Shown piece after piece: positions 5,455 to 11,129 of a stretch of DNA of 11,129 bases. The notes below the pieces were generated by a model, which was not told the DNA's origin, searched no databases, and saw nothing but the letters and a program-made list of their open reading frames with translations. The position numbers and the translations under genes were made by a program. Location of the stretch: the NCBI GenBank assembly GCA_036271855.1, contig DATAZV010000152.1, positions 1-11,129 on the forward strand. Direction: 5' to 3'. The DNA comes from JAQGMJ01 sp036271855. Its GTDB lineage: Bacteria > Pseudomonadota > Gammaproteobacteria > Burkholderiales > JAEUOS01. The number at the start of each line of letters is the position of its first letter. Within the stretch, counting starts at the first letter, position 1.

Positions 5455-5886
5455 ATGAAAGTTAACTTGGTGCTCGCTTCCGATGAACTCGTCGTGCGTC
5501 GCCCCGTCTGGGAGGCGTTATCTGGTCTCTTCCTCGACACGGACGTCTCCCTATCGAGGAGTTGGCGTATTGAGGTTCTCGCCGGATCCCCATACTCCAT
5601 TCAGGCGTTGCAAACAATCCTGGTTGAAGAGGTTTATCCGGTTTGTAAATACAACCTGCTGAGTATGGCCGGCGAGTGGGCAGGTTTTGATCCCGACTGG
5701 CTGGAGCGGAAAATTCTTCATCACCTGGCTTCATCCCTTCGGGTTCTTCGCGCCATCAATCTCGGTCGTCTCACCGTACCTCTGTCGTATGAATGGCGGG
5801 CCACCAGGGCAGGCATTGTTGCCGCTCGTCAGAACGCTGCGCAAAGTAGCTTGAACTGTCCGCCAGGACACTGCGGCCCGGCCTAG
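5455..5886 (+). CDS. hypothetical protein, DUF7079-like
   Basis: This encodes 143 residues from ATG 5455; the upstream purines GGCGGAAG give only a modest ribosome site. Residues 14-90 (RRPVWEALSGLFLDTDVS, SPYSIQALQTILVEEVYPVC, NLLSMAGEWAGFDPDWLE) match the pattern I remember for DUF7079, a small soluble family of unknown function. The C-terminal 50 residues look less conserved. There is no signal peptide or membrane helix. It begins 24 bp after the toxin stop and shares its less GC-biased codon use, so the three plus-strand genes may have arrived together. Its stop overlaps the stop of the convergent receiver gene. Any link to the toxin is guesswork. Confidence 0.75.
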   Translation: MKVNLVLASDELVVRRPVWEALSGLFLDTDVSLSRSWRIEVLAGSPYSIQALQTILVEEVYPVCKYNLLSMAGEWAGFDPDWLERKILHHLASSLRVLRAINLGRLTVPLSYEWRATRAGIVAARQNAAQSSLNCPPGHCGPA

Positions 5887-6266
5887 CTCAGTTGTTCGGC
5901 GTGCTGCGCCAGCACTTCGACGGCGCGCTCGAATTCCATCGACTTGTCGAGGAAATGATCGGCGCCGAGCTTTTCGCTGGCGCGGCGGAACATCGGCGCG
6001 GTGTGGTTGGTGAGGACCACGCGCAGGATGTTTTTCGGATTGGCGCGCGCCAGGTGCGCGAGTACTTCGAGGCCGGAGCCTTCGCGCAGGTGCAGGTCAA
6101 TGACGGCGGCGTCGATCGCCTGGTTCTCGAGGGCGCGGATGGCGTCGTTGGCGTTGTCGGCATAGCCCACCACCGACATTTGCCCGGCCGACTCCAGGGT
6201 CTGGGTCAGCGCTTCCCGGATCTCCGCGGAATCCTCAACCAGGAATATTTGTAGTGGACGCGTCAT
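5883..6266 (-). CDS. CheY-like single-domain response regulator
   Basis: This encodes 127 residues from ATG 6266; a longer upstream reading has no domain homology and is rejected. It is a complete receiver domain: acidic pair E11/D12, phospho-acceptor D57 (AVIDLHL), switch T86 (VVLTNH) and K108 (FLDKS). No output domain follows, so it should act through protein contacts or in a phosphorelay. The ribosome site is weak. It lies 123 bp downstream of the NarL-type regulator on the same strand, with no clear terminator between, so both may be on one transcript. Its stop codon lies in the CTAG shared with the converging DUF7079-like gene. Confidence 0.9.
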   Translation of the reverse strand: MTRPLQIFLVEDSAEIREALTQTLESAGQMSVVGYADNANDAIRALENQAIDAAVIDLHLREGSGLEVLAHLARANPKNILRVVLTNHTAPMFRRASEKLGADHFLDKSMEFERAVEVLAQHAEQLS

Positions 6267-6356
6267 GGCCGTTTGTTTGTAGGCAGCACCTGCCGGCCCG
6301 CGCCCGGTATGGTGGAAAACAGAAGCGTCATGGTGCTCGCGGAACGGGGGCACGTC

Positions 6357-6376
6357 TGTCGGGGGCTGTCTGACAG
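6357..6376. promoter_or_regulatory. imperfect dyad upstream of the receiver gene
   Basis: TGTCGG (6357-6362) and CTGACA (6370-6375) form a dyad like those at the other promoters, but with a 7-nt spacer instead of 6. An 11-bp palindrome, CTGTCTGACAG (6366-6376), overlaps it. It lies about 100 bp upstream of the receiver start and just past the regulator stop. It could be a weak regulator site or a small hairpin in the intergenic RNA. Confidence 0.3.
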
Positions 6377-6389
6377 TCATCCGGCGCGC

Positions 6390-7043
6390 TCATTCCAGGA
6401 GGGAGTTCTTGATCGCGTAGTAGGTCAGGTCGGCATTGGTCTTGAGGTGCATTTTTTCCAGCACCCGCGCACGATAGGTACTCACGGTCTTGACGCTCAG
6501 ATTCAGTTCGTTGCCGATTTCGGTCGCGCTCTGGCCGGCGGCGAGCTTGCGGAAGATCTGGAATTCGCGCTCGGACAGGGTTTCGTGCAGGGGCTTGGCC
6601 GAGCCTTCGGGGCGCGCCAGTTCGGCGGAAACCAGGTCGGCGGCAGTTTCGCTGAGATAACGCTTGCCGCGCGCGACGACGCGGATGGCGCGGATCATTT
6701 CTTCCGGCGGCGCGTCCTTGGCGATGTAGCCTGAAGCGCCTGAGCGCAGCAGGTTCACCGCATAGTGTTCTTCGGGGTAGCCGGAGAGCATCAGCACGGC
6801 CAGCTCGGGCTTGATCTGGCGCACCACGCGCAGGGTGTCGATGCCGTTCTTGCCGGGCATCGAGATGTCGAGCAGCAACACGTCGAATTCCTGCTTGCGC
6901 ACCAATTCGATCACTTCGTCGCCGCTGCCGGCCTCGGCCATCACCTTCAGGTCGCCATGGTCGGCAATGAATTGGGAGAGGCCGGCGCGCACGATCTGGT
7001 GGTCGTCGGCCAGCAGGATGCGGATTAGCGGCGGTGTGCTCAA
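6390..7043 (-). CDS. NarL/GacA-type response regulator with LuxR-type HTH
   Basis: This encodes 217 residues. The N-terminal receiver has the acidic pair D13/D14, phospho-acceptor D59 (LLLDISMPG), S87 (VLMLSGY) and K109 (YIAKDAP). A linker leads to a LuxR/NarL-type helix-turn-helix at about 154-210 (LSEREFQIFRKLAAG, then SVKTVSTYRARVLEKM as recognition helix), close in style to GacA/UvrY. The start is TTG (7043-7041), with AAGGGA 6 nt upstream; no ATG or GTG in frame lies upstream within the open frame. It probably follows UPF0391-2 on one transcript and precedes the CheY-like gene. No histidine kinase is nearby, so it is an orphan in this window. It is the best candidate to bind the TGTCGG-N6-CCGACA dyads (inference). 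Confidence 0.93.
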   Translation of the reverse strand: MSTPPLIRILLADDHQIVRAGLSQFIADHGDLKVMAEAGSGDEVIELVRKQEFDVLLLDISMPGKNGIDTLRVVRQIKPELAVLMLSGYPEEHYAVNLLRSGASGYIAKDAPPEEMIRAIRVVARGKRYLSETAADLVSAELARPEGSAKPLHETLSEREFQIFRKLAAGQSATEIGNELNLSVKTVSTYRARVLEKMHLKTNADLTYYAIKNSLLE

Positions 7044-7070
7044 GGCGGTCCCTTTCTTTTTTCTAGTCGT

Positions 7071-7157
7071 CTATCTAGGTCTTGCGCCGGAGTCGGCGAA
7101 CTGCTGCTGCCGGCATTTTCCGGGATAGGTCTGCGCCGCTGTCAGCCAGCGAATCAT
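7071..7157 (-). CDS. possible 28-residue leader ORF upstream of the regulator
   Basis: ATG 7157 opens a frame of 28 codons ending at TAG 7071, about 20 bp before the ribosome site of the regulator. AAGGA lies about 9 nt upstream of the ATG. The predicted peptide begins MIRWLTAAQTYPGKC and is basic. A translated leader here could couple or limit translation of the TTG-started regulator. Coding evidence is weak for such a short frame. Confidence 0.25.
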   Translation of the reverse strand: MIRWLTAAQTYPGKCRQQQFADSGARPR

Positions 7158-7199
7158 AGTCCCATTCCTTAGCCCCATTCGTCGGGCCGGCGGCGGTGG

Positions 7200-7373
7200 T
7201 CAATCCACTGCCTTGACCACGAACAGGCCGAGGGAGAGGAAAATCAGGAACACGATCAGCGCCACCACGAACAGCAGCTTGGCGAGCCCCGCCGCACCGG
7301 CGGCGATGCCGGTAAAGCCGAGCACGCCGGCGACGATGGATATCAAGGCAAATATCAGTGCCCATTTCAGCAT
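7200..7373 (-). CDS. UPF0391 (DUF1328) small membrane protein, copy 2
   Basis: This encodes 57 residues from ATG 7373, with GGAG 7 nt upstream. Two hydrophobic segments (about 4-20 and 27-52) flank the signature GFTGIAAGAAGLAKL, clearly paralogous to the protein at 4525-4689 but with a longer second segment ending VVKAVD. Function is unknown for the family. It lies 156 bp upstream of the NarL-type regulator on the same strand, with no obvious terminator between, so it may be the first gene of a three-gene unit with both response regulators. It is divergent from the BON lipoprotein gene. Confidence 0.9.
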   Translation of the reverse strand: MLKWALIFALISIVAGVLGFTGIAAGAAGLAKLLFVVALIVFLIFLSLGLFVVKAVD

Positions 7374-7406
7374 GGCGATCTCCGTACGCGAGGCGGCGAA
7401 AAACTG

Positions 7407-7438
7407 AATTTCGCGAAACCTGGACAAATTCCGCGAAA
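7407..7438. promoter_or_regulatory. tandem AATT(T/C)CGCGAAA repeats before UPF0391-2
   Basis: AATTTCGCGAAA (7407-7418) and AATTCCGCGAAA (7427-7438) differ at one base and repeat with a 20-bp period, two helical turns. The first contains the 10-bp palindrome TTTCGCGAAA. They lie 34-65 bp upstream of the start codon, in the predicted 5' leader. They could be tandem operator sites or form a TTTCGCG/CGCGAAA hairpin in the RNA. Confidence 0.45.
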
Positions 7439-7470
7439 ACCCGCCTGACCCCAAAATTTGCAATGAACGT

Positions 7471-7538
7471 AGTGTGCCCGCCGGGCACGGGCGTAAAAGT
7501 CGGCCCTGAGCCGGTTTTCTTGTAGGACGGCACTGACA
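7471..7538 (-). promoter_or_regulatory. candidate promoter of UPF0391-2 with degenerate dyad
   Basis: TGTAGG (7521-7526) N6 CTGACA (7533-7538) differs from the perfect dyads by one base in each half and lies inside a longer inverted repeat, TTTTCTTGT/ACAAGAAAA (7515-7544). On the minus strand the hexamer CACACT sits at 7476-7471, its near edge exactly 58.5 bp from the dyad centre, as at the two other sites. CACACT is a mediocre -10, so the promoter call leans on the shared spacing. The predicted start is near 7464. Confidence 0.4.
7474..7488. repeat. perfect 15-bp palindrome GTGCCCG-C-CGGGCAC
   Basis: The 7-bp arms GTGCCCG (7474-7480) and CGGGCAC (7482-7488) flank a single C. It overlaps the proposed -10 of UPF0391-2 and could be an operator. 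It has no T-tract. Confidence 0.45.
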
Positions 7539-7584
7539 AGAAAAAGGCCGGGTGCCGCAAAAACATGCAGTTACGCGGTTTGCC

Positions 7585-7652
7585 TGTCGGCGCATTCCGA
7601 CAAGACAATCGGATGGGCGAAGCTTGGCGGCGGCACGGGCAGTGGCAATAAT
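7585..7652 (+). promoter_or_regulatory. promoter of the BON gene with upstream TGTCGG-N6-CCGACA dyad
   Basis: TTGGCG (7624-7629), a 17-bp spacer and AATAAT (7647-7652) make a good sigma-70 promoter, with transcription predicted from about 7659 and a 38-nt leader. The perfect dyad TGTCGG (7585-7590) N6 CCGACA (7597-7602) is centred 58.5 bp upstream of the end of the -10, near -65, where class I activators bind. The distance from dyad to ATG (112 bp) nearly equals that at UPF0391-1 (113 bp). Confidence 0.65.
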
Positions 7653-7696
7653 GATTGCACCCCCACCAGCTGTTCAGCCAACCTTGGAGCTGAAAC

Positions 7697-8224
7697 ATGC
7701 AAACCCTGACCCGTACTTTCAACCTGATCCTGATCGTGATCCTGCTGGGCATGATCTTCACCGCGATGGGCTGCAGCAAGACCGACGATAACGGCCAGAC
7801 CGTGGGCCAGAAACTCGACCAAAGCCTGGACAAGGGCAACGCGGTTGCCAGCCAGGCGGGGCAAGACATCCAGAACGCGGCGCGCCAGACGGACCGAAAA
7901 ATCCAGCAGGGCGCCAACAAGGCGGAAGACGCCCTGCGCGATAGCGTTGCCTCGGCGCGCGACAAGTCGGGCGAGGTGCCCAGCGTGGTGGACGATTCGG
8001 CGATCACCGCTTCCGTCAAGGCGGAAATGCTGAAGGACCCGGCCCTGAGTGTGCTGAAGGTGGACGTCAGCACCAACAAGGGTGAGGTAACGCTGCAAGG
8101 CAAGGTGGCCAACGCGGCGGCCCGGCGCCATGCCGAGGAGGTGGCGCAAGGCGTCTCGGGCGTGCAAAAGGTGAACAATGAATTGCAGGTGGCGGCCAAC
8201 GACAAGGCGGCCGGCGCCGCCTAG
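7697..8224 (+). CDS. BON-domain lipoprotein
   Basis: This encodes 175 residues from ATG 7697, with GGAG 8 nt upstream. The N-terminus is a lipoprotein-type signal (basic start, hydrophobic 9-22, then TAMGC with C26), although the -3 residue is not the usual Leu. A charged, Gln/Ala-rich helical stretch follows (about 35-92). A BON domain (about 97-166) follows it, recognisable from DDSAITASVKAEMLKDP, VDVSTNKGEVTLQGKVAN and the closing GVSGVQKVNNELQV. BON domains, as in OsmY and in the secretin and mechanosensitive-channel families, are thought to bind phospholipid or envelope partners; OsmY is osmotically induced. The gene has its own terminator and a predicted activator-type promoter shared in design with UPF0391-1. 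Membrane sorting is not decided. Confidence 0.92.
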   Translation: MQTLTRTFNLILIVILLGMIFTAMGCSKTDDNGQTVGQKLDQSLDKGNAVASQAGQDIQNAARQTDRKIQQGANKAEDALRDSVASARDKSGEVPSVVDDSAITASVKAEMLKDPALSVLKVDVSTNKGEVTLQGKVANAAARRHAEEVAQGVSGVQKVNNELQVAANDKAAGAA

Positions 8225-8244
8225 CCGGGACCGGGGTAGACACG

Positions 8245-8271
8245 AAAGCGCGGGATGCCCCGCGCTTTTTT
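8245..8271 (+). terminator. Rho-independent terminator of the BON gene
   Basis: AAAGCGCGGG (8245-8254) and CCCGCGCTTT (8259-8268) form a perfect 10-bp stem with an ATGC loop, running into T residues up to 8271. It lies 21 bp past the stop codon and may partly serve hemW, which ends at 8293 on the other strand. Confidence 0.9.
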
Positions 8272-8292
8272 ATTGCCTGCGCGCCCGCTGCT

Positions 8293-9537
8293 TCAGAGAA
8301 AAATTTCCAGCAGGTCGTTCAGGTAATGCCGGCCGCGCTCTGTAGGGGCGATGCGCGCGTGGTCGCGCACGATCAGGCCGCGCGACTCGGCACTGTCGAG
8401 GGCACGGCCGATGACGGAAATCTGCAGGCCGGTGCGTTCGGTGAACAGGGGGATCTCGAAGCCCGCGGTCAGGCGCAAGGCATTGAGCATGAATTCGAAG
8501 GGCAACTCTTTTATGCCGACCTCTCGCTCTTCGGCCAGCGGCGCATCGGCTTCGCAGCCGGCCATGTAGCCTTCGGGATTTTTCAGCTTGGTGGTGCGCA
8601 GCACGCGGTGGGCGAAGGAGAGTTTGCCGTGGGCACCGGCGCCCAGCCCCAGGTAATCGCCGAAGCGCCAGTAATTGGTGTTGTGGCGGCTCATGCGGCC
8701 CGCTTGGGCATAGGCGGAGGTTTCGTAGTGCGTGAAGCCCGCGCCGGCAAGGGTCTCTTCGACCATCTGCTGCATGTCGGCGGCGGCGTCGTCGTCGGGC
8801 AGCTTGGGCGGGTACTTGGCGAAGTAGGTGTTGGGTTCGAGCGTGAGGTGGTAGACCGACAGATGCGGCGGGGTGAAAGCCAGCGCGGTGTCGAGGTCGG
8901 CGCGCATCTGCTCCAGGCTTTGCCCGGGCAGGGCGTACATCAGGTCGAGGTTGAAGTTGTCGAAGTGGGCGGCGGCGATTTCCACCGCGCGCCGCGCTTC
9001 GCCGGCGTCGTGGATGCGGCCCAGCGCCTTGAGGTGTTCGGGGTTGAAGCTCTGGATGCCGATCGACAGGCGGTTGGCGCCGGAGGCGCGATAGGCGCGG
9101 AATTTTTCAACTTCGAAGGTGCCGGGATTGGCTTCGAGGGTGATCTCGATGTCGGCGTCGAATTGCAGGCGCGCACGCAATTCGACCATCAGGCGCTCGA
9201 AGCCGGCGGCGGACATCAGGCTGGGCGTGCCGCCGCCGAAAAATATGCTGTGGATGCGCCGGCCCCAGATCAGCGGCAGGGAGAGTTCAAGGTCGTGGAT
9301 CAGCGCGTTGATATAGCGCTCTTCGGCGGCGGGTTTGTCGGCGTCGAGGGCGTGCGAATTGAAATCGCAATAGGGGCATTTGCGCACGCACCAGGGGTAG
9401 TGCACGTAGAGCGAGAGCGGCGGCAGGGCGGCGAGGGTGATGGCGCCGGGCTGGGTGTGGGCGGCGACGACATCGCGCGGGGCCTGGCCGGCCGGGTTTG
9501 CCTGACCGGCGGCGGGTTTGATCGGGATGACGGTCAC
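8293..9537 (-). CDS. hemW: HemW, radical SAM heme chaperone
   Basis: This encodes 414 residues. The radical SAM cluster motif is CVRKCPYC (C50, C54, C57), followed by the HemN/HemW-type pattern DFNSHA, then GGGTPS (101-106), the stretch SIGIQSF and the LDLMYALPGQ strand. The C-terminal HemN domain ends in LNDLLEIF. HemW proteins, formerly called oxygen-independent coproporphyrinogen oxidase-like, carry heme to target proteins and lack the fourth cysteine after CxxxCxxC found in HemN; here position 58 is D, which fits HemW. The start is GTG 9537, only 10 bp after the rdgB stop and with a poor ribosome site, so translation may be coupled. The first 38 residues are low-complexity, as is common in Burkholderiales copies. 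Confidence 0.95.
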   Translation of the reverse strand: MTVIPIKPAAGQANPAGQAPRDVVAAHTQPGAITLAALPPLSLYVHYPWCVRKCPYCDFNSHALDADKPAAEERYINALIHDLELSLPLIWGRRIHSIFFGGGTPSLMSAAGFERLMVELRARLQFDADIEITLEANPGTFEVEKFRAYRASGANRLSIGIQSFNPEHLKALGRIHDAGEARRAVEIAAAHFDNFNLDLMYALPGQSLEQMRADLDTALAFTPPHLSVYHLTLEPNTYFAKYPPKLPDDDAAADMQQMVEETLAGAGFTHYETSAYAQAGRMSRHNTNYWRFGDYLGLGAGAHGKLSFAHRVLRTTKLKNPEGYMAGCEADAPLAEEREVGIKELPFEFMLNALRLTAGFEIPLFTERTGLQISVIGRALDSAESRGLIVRDHARIAPTERGRHYLNDLLEIFL

Positions 9538-9547
9538 GGCCGCGCCG

Positions 9548-10141
9548 CTAGAGCGGCTGTTCCTTGAGCAGGGCGGCTAAGCGCTGCAGGGCGAGGGCGC
9601 GGTGGCTGATCTTGTTCTTGAGCTCGGGCGCGAGTTCGGCGGCGGTCTGGCCTTGCGCGGGCAGAAAAAAATAAGGATCGTAGCCGAAGCCGCCGGCGCC
9701 GCGGGCCTCAAGCACGACTTCGCCGCGCCACACGCCTTCGGCGATCAGCGGTTGCGGGTCGTTTTCGTGGCGCACCAGTACCAGGGCGGCGTAGTAGTAG
9801 GCGCGGCGATTGGGTTCATTCGCCAATGCCGCGACCAGTTTCTGGTTGTTGCGTTCGTCGGATTTCGGCTCACCACCGTAGCGCGCGGAGAGCACGCCGG
9901 GGGCGCCGCCCAGGGCTTCGACACAAATGCCGGAGTCGTCGGCCAGCGCCGGCATGCCGGTGTGGTGTGCGGCATTGCGCGCCTTGGTGAGGGCGTTTTC
10001 GACGAAGGTGGGGTAGGGCTCTTCGGCTTCGGGCACATTGAAGTCGGCCTGCGCGACGGGTTTAATCCCAAGGGGCGCGAGGATGGCGGCGATCTCGCGC
10101 AGCTTGCCGGCGTTGTTGGAGGCGATGACGATTTGCTTCAT
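9548..10141 (-). CDS. rdgB: RdgB/HAM1 non-canonical purine NTP pyrophosphatase
   Basis: This encodes 197 residues, the normal family length. It hydrolyses dITP, XTP and related damaged purine triphosphates to monophosphates in the cytoplasm, keeping them out of DNA and RNA. Family motifs are IASNNAGKLREI (6-17), FVENALTKARNA (46-57), the ADDSG block (67-71, metal and base site), GAPGVLSARYGG (79-90), FGYDP (152-156) and SHRA (179-182). ATG 10141 lies 11 bp after the rph stop, and the hemW start lies 10 bp beyond its own stop, so the three genes form one operon, a gene order common in Burkholderiales. Confidence 0.97.
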   Translation of the reverse strand: MKQIVIASNNAGKLREIAAILAPLGIKPVAQADFNVPEAEEPYPTFVENALTKARNAAHHTGMPALADDSGICVEALGGAPGVLSARYGGEPKSDERNNQKLVAALANEPNRRAYYYAALVLVRHENDPQPLIAEGVWRGEVVLEARGAGGFGYDPYFFLPAQGQTAAELAPELKNKISHRALALQRLAALLKEQPL

Positions 10142-10152
10142 GCGGCAAAGGC

Positions 10153-10863
10153 TCAGGCTTTTTGCAGTTCGATCAGCTCGCGGATGCCGCTGCCGGCCAG
10201 GTCGAGCAGGCTGTTCATTTCGGCGCGGGTGAAGGCGGCACCCTCGGCGGTGCCCTGGATTTCGACGAAGTGGCCGGCGCCGGTCATGACGATGTTCATG
10301 TCGGTGTCGCAGTTGGAGTCTTCGGCGTAGTCGAGGTCGAGCACCGGCATGCCTTCGAAAATACCCACCGAGATGGCGGCGACCTGGTCTTTCAGCGGGC
10401 TGGCGGTGAGCGCGCCGGCTTTTTGCAGGGTGGCGATGGCGTCGCGCGCGGCGACCCAGGCGCCGGTGATGCTGGCGGTGCGGGTGCCGCCGTCGGCCTG
10501 GATGACGTCGCAGTCGAGTTGCAGGGTGCGCTCGCCGAGCAGCGTGAGGTCGGTGACGGCGCGCAGGCTGCGGCCGATCAGGCGCTGGATTTCTTGGGTG
10601 CGGCCGGATTGTTTTCCGCGCGCGGCTTCACGGTCGCTGCGGGTGTTGGTGGCCCGCGGCAGCATGCCGTATTCGGCGGTCATCCAGCCTTGCCCCTTGC
10701 CTTTGAGAAAGCCGGGGACGCGGTCTTCGATGCTGGCGGTGCAGATCACCTTGGTGTCGCCAAACTCGATCAGTACCGAGCCTTCAGCGTGCTTGGTGTA
10801 GTTGCGGGTCAGGCGCACGGGGCGCAGTTGGTCGGCGCGGCGGCCGGAGGGGCGTGTGGTCAT
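10153..10863 (-). CDS. rph: ribonuclease PH
   Basis: This encodes 236 residues, full length and apparently intact. RNase PH trims tRNA 3' ends by phosphorolysis, releasing nucleoside diphosphates, and works as a ring-shaped hexamer. Visible family features are RPSGRRADQLRPV at the N-terminus, VPGFLKGKGQGWMTAEYGMLPRAT (49-72, given here as the conserved block), SGRTQEIQRLIGRSLR (86-101), the phosphate-binding GGTR (125-128) and LDLDYAEDSNCDTDMN (175-190) with the acidic residues of the active site. ATG 10863 has no visible Shine-Dalgarno; CCCTCC precedes it, and an AT-rich GATAAAAT just upstream could be a -10. The leader may therefore be very short. It is first in the rph-rdgB-hemW operon. 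Confidence 0.97.
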   Translation of the reverse strand: MTTRPSGRRADQLRPVRLTRNYTKHAEGSVLIEFGDTKVICTASIEDRVPGFLKGKGQGWMTAEYGMLPRATNTRSDREAARGKQSGRTQEIQRLIGRSLRAVTDLTLLGERTLQLDCDVIQADGGTRTASITGAWVAARDAIATLQKAGALTASPLKDQVAAISVGIFEGMPVLDLDYAEDSNCDTDMNIVMTGAGHFVEIQGTAEGAAFTRAEMNSLLDLAGSGIRELIELQKA

Positions 10864-10924
10864 GGAGGGATTTTATCGTTTGAAGTGATGCGGCGTTGCG
10901 CGTTGCAGCGGAATTTGCAGAACA

Positions 10925-10950
10925 AAAAGCCCCGCCGAGGCGGGGCTTTT
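10925..10950 (-). terminator. Rho-independent terminator of the OmpA-family gene
   Basis: AAAAGCCCCGCC (10925-10936) and GGCGGGGCTTTT (10939-10950) form a nearly perfect 12-bp stem. A-runs and T-runs flank both sides, so it can work in either direction. It ends the minus-strand gene whose stop is at 10969. Confidence 0.92.
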
Positions 10951-10968
10951 GCGAACCTGAGTGAAATC

Positions 10969-11129
10969 TTACTTGGTCGTACCGACCACTTCGATTTCCA
11001 CGCGGCGGTTCTTGGCGCGGCCTTCCGCGGTCTTGTTGTCAGCGACGGGCTGCTTCTTGCCCTTGCCTTCAGTGTAGACGCGATTCGGCTCGATACCCTT
11101 GGACACCAGGTAAGCCTTCACCGATTCGG
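10969..11129 (-). CDS. OmpA-family protein, C-terminal domain (partial)
   Basis: Only the last 53 codons are in the window; the 5' part lies beyond 11129. The translation SVKAYLVSKGIEPNRVYTEG, then KGKKQPVADNKTAEGRAKNR, then RVEIEV matches the end of the OmpA C-terminal peptidoglycan-binding domain, including the conserved N-T-x-x-G-R-x-x-N-R-R-V-E motif. Such proteins tie the outer membrane to the cell wall through diaminopimelate. Whether this one carries a beta-barrel or is a Pal-like lipoprotein cannot be told from this piece. It ends at TAA 10969-10971 with a strong terminator 19 bp downstream. Confidence 0.93.
   Translation of the reverse strand, partial: ESVKAYLVSKGIEPNRVYTEGKGKKQPVADNKTAEGRAKNRRVEIEVVGTTK

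Noticed and set aside
6155..6178. TGTCGG-N12-CCGACA inside the receiver gene
   Set aside because: The arms match the regulatory dyad but the spacer is 12 instead of 6 and it lies in coding sequence at no promoter; probably chance.
7075..8205. 376-codon minus-strand open frame across the BON gene and divergent region
   Set aside because: It overlaps the well-supported BON gene, the UPF0391-2 gene and their promoters in the wrong frame; its translation is compositionally odd and has no domain.
1..11129. CRISPR array, insertion sequence or prophage gene
   Set aside because: No regularly spaced long repeats, no transposase or integrase frame and no terminal inverted repeats with target duplications were seen.

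Overview
The window looks like chromosomal DNA of a GC-rich betaproteobacterium, most likely Burkholderiales and perhaps Oxalobacteraceae. The reasons are the rph-rdgB-hemW gene order, the small-protein families present (two UPF0391/DUF1328 proteins, a DUF883 protein, a BON-domain lipoprotein) and the strong preference for G or C at third codon positions in most genes. The assignment rests on gene content and order only, since no rRNA gene is present.

Layout. The 3' end of an unrecognised plus-strand gene (1-105) meets a minus-strand membrane Ser/Thr protein kinase (210-2585) tail to tail across a bidirectional terminator. Upstream of the kinase lies about 700 bp of AT-richer, hairpin-rich DNA with no convincing gene. 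Next come four minus-strand small genes, probably one operon: UPF0391/DUF1328 (4525-4689), DUF883 (4236-4484), a basic 78-residue protein (3991-4227) and a secreted protein with three cysteine-pair repeats (3366-3938), ended by a strong terminator at 3294-3321. A short plus-strand accessory segment (4906-5886) with different codon use carries a RelE/ParE toxin whose antitoxin gene is frameshifted, plus a DUF7079-like protein. Minus-strand genes follow: a CheY-like receiver (5883-6266), a NarL/GacA-type response regulator with a TTG start (6390-7043) and a second UPF0391 protein (7200-7373). The last is divergent from a BON lipoprotein (7697-8224). The right end is the housekeeping block rph-rdgB-hemW (minus strand) and the 3' end of an OmpA-family gene.

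How it fits together. The most interesting signal is an 18-bp dyad, TGTCGG-N6-CCGACA, perfect at 4785-4802 and at 7585-7602, with a degenerate copy (TGTAGG-N6-CTGACA) at 7521-7538. Each lies upstream of a small envelope-protein gene: UPF0391-1, BON and UPF0391-2. In all three cases the dyad centre is exactly 58.5 bp from the near edge of a plausible -10 hexamer, so near -65. The geometry matches the published GacA/UvrY site TGTAAG-N6-CTTACA, and a GacA/NarL-type regulator is encoded between the sites, in the predicted operon of the third one. The inference is a small envelope-stress regulon with feedback, controlled by the regulator at 6390-7043. No cognate histidine kinase is in the window.
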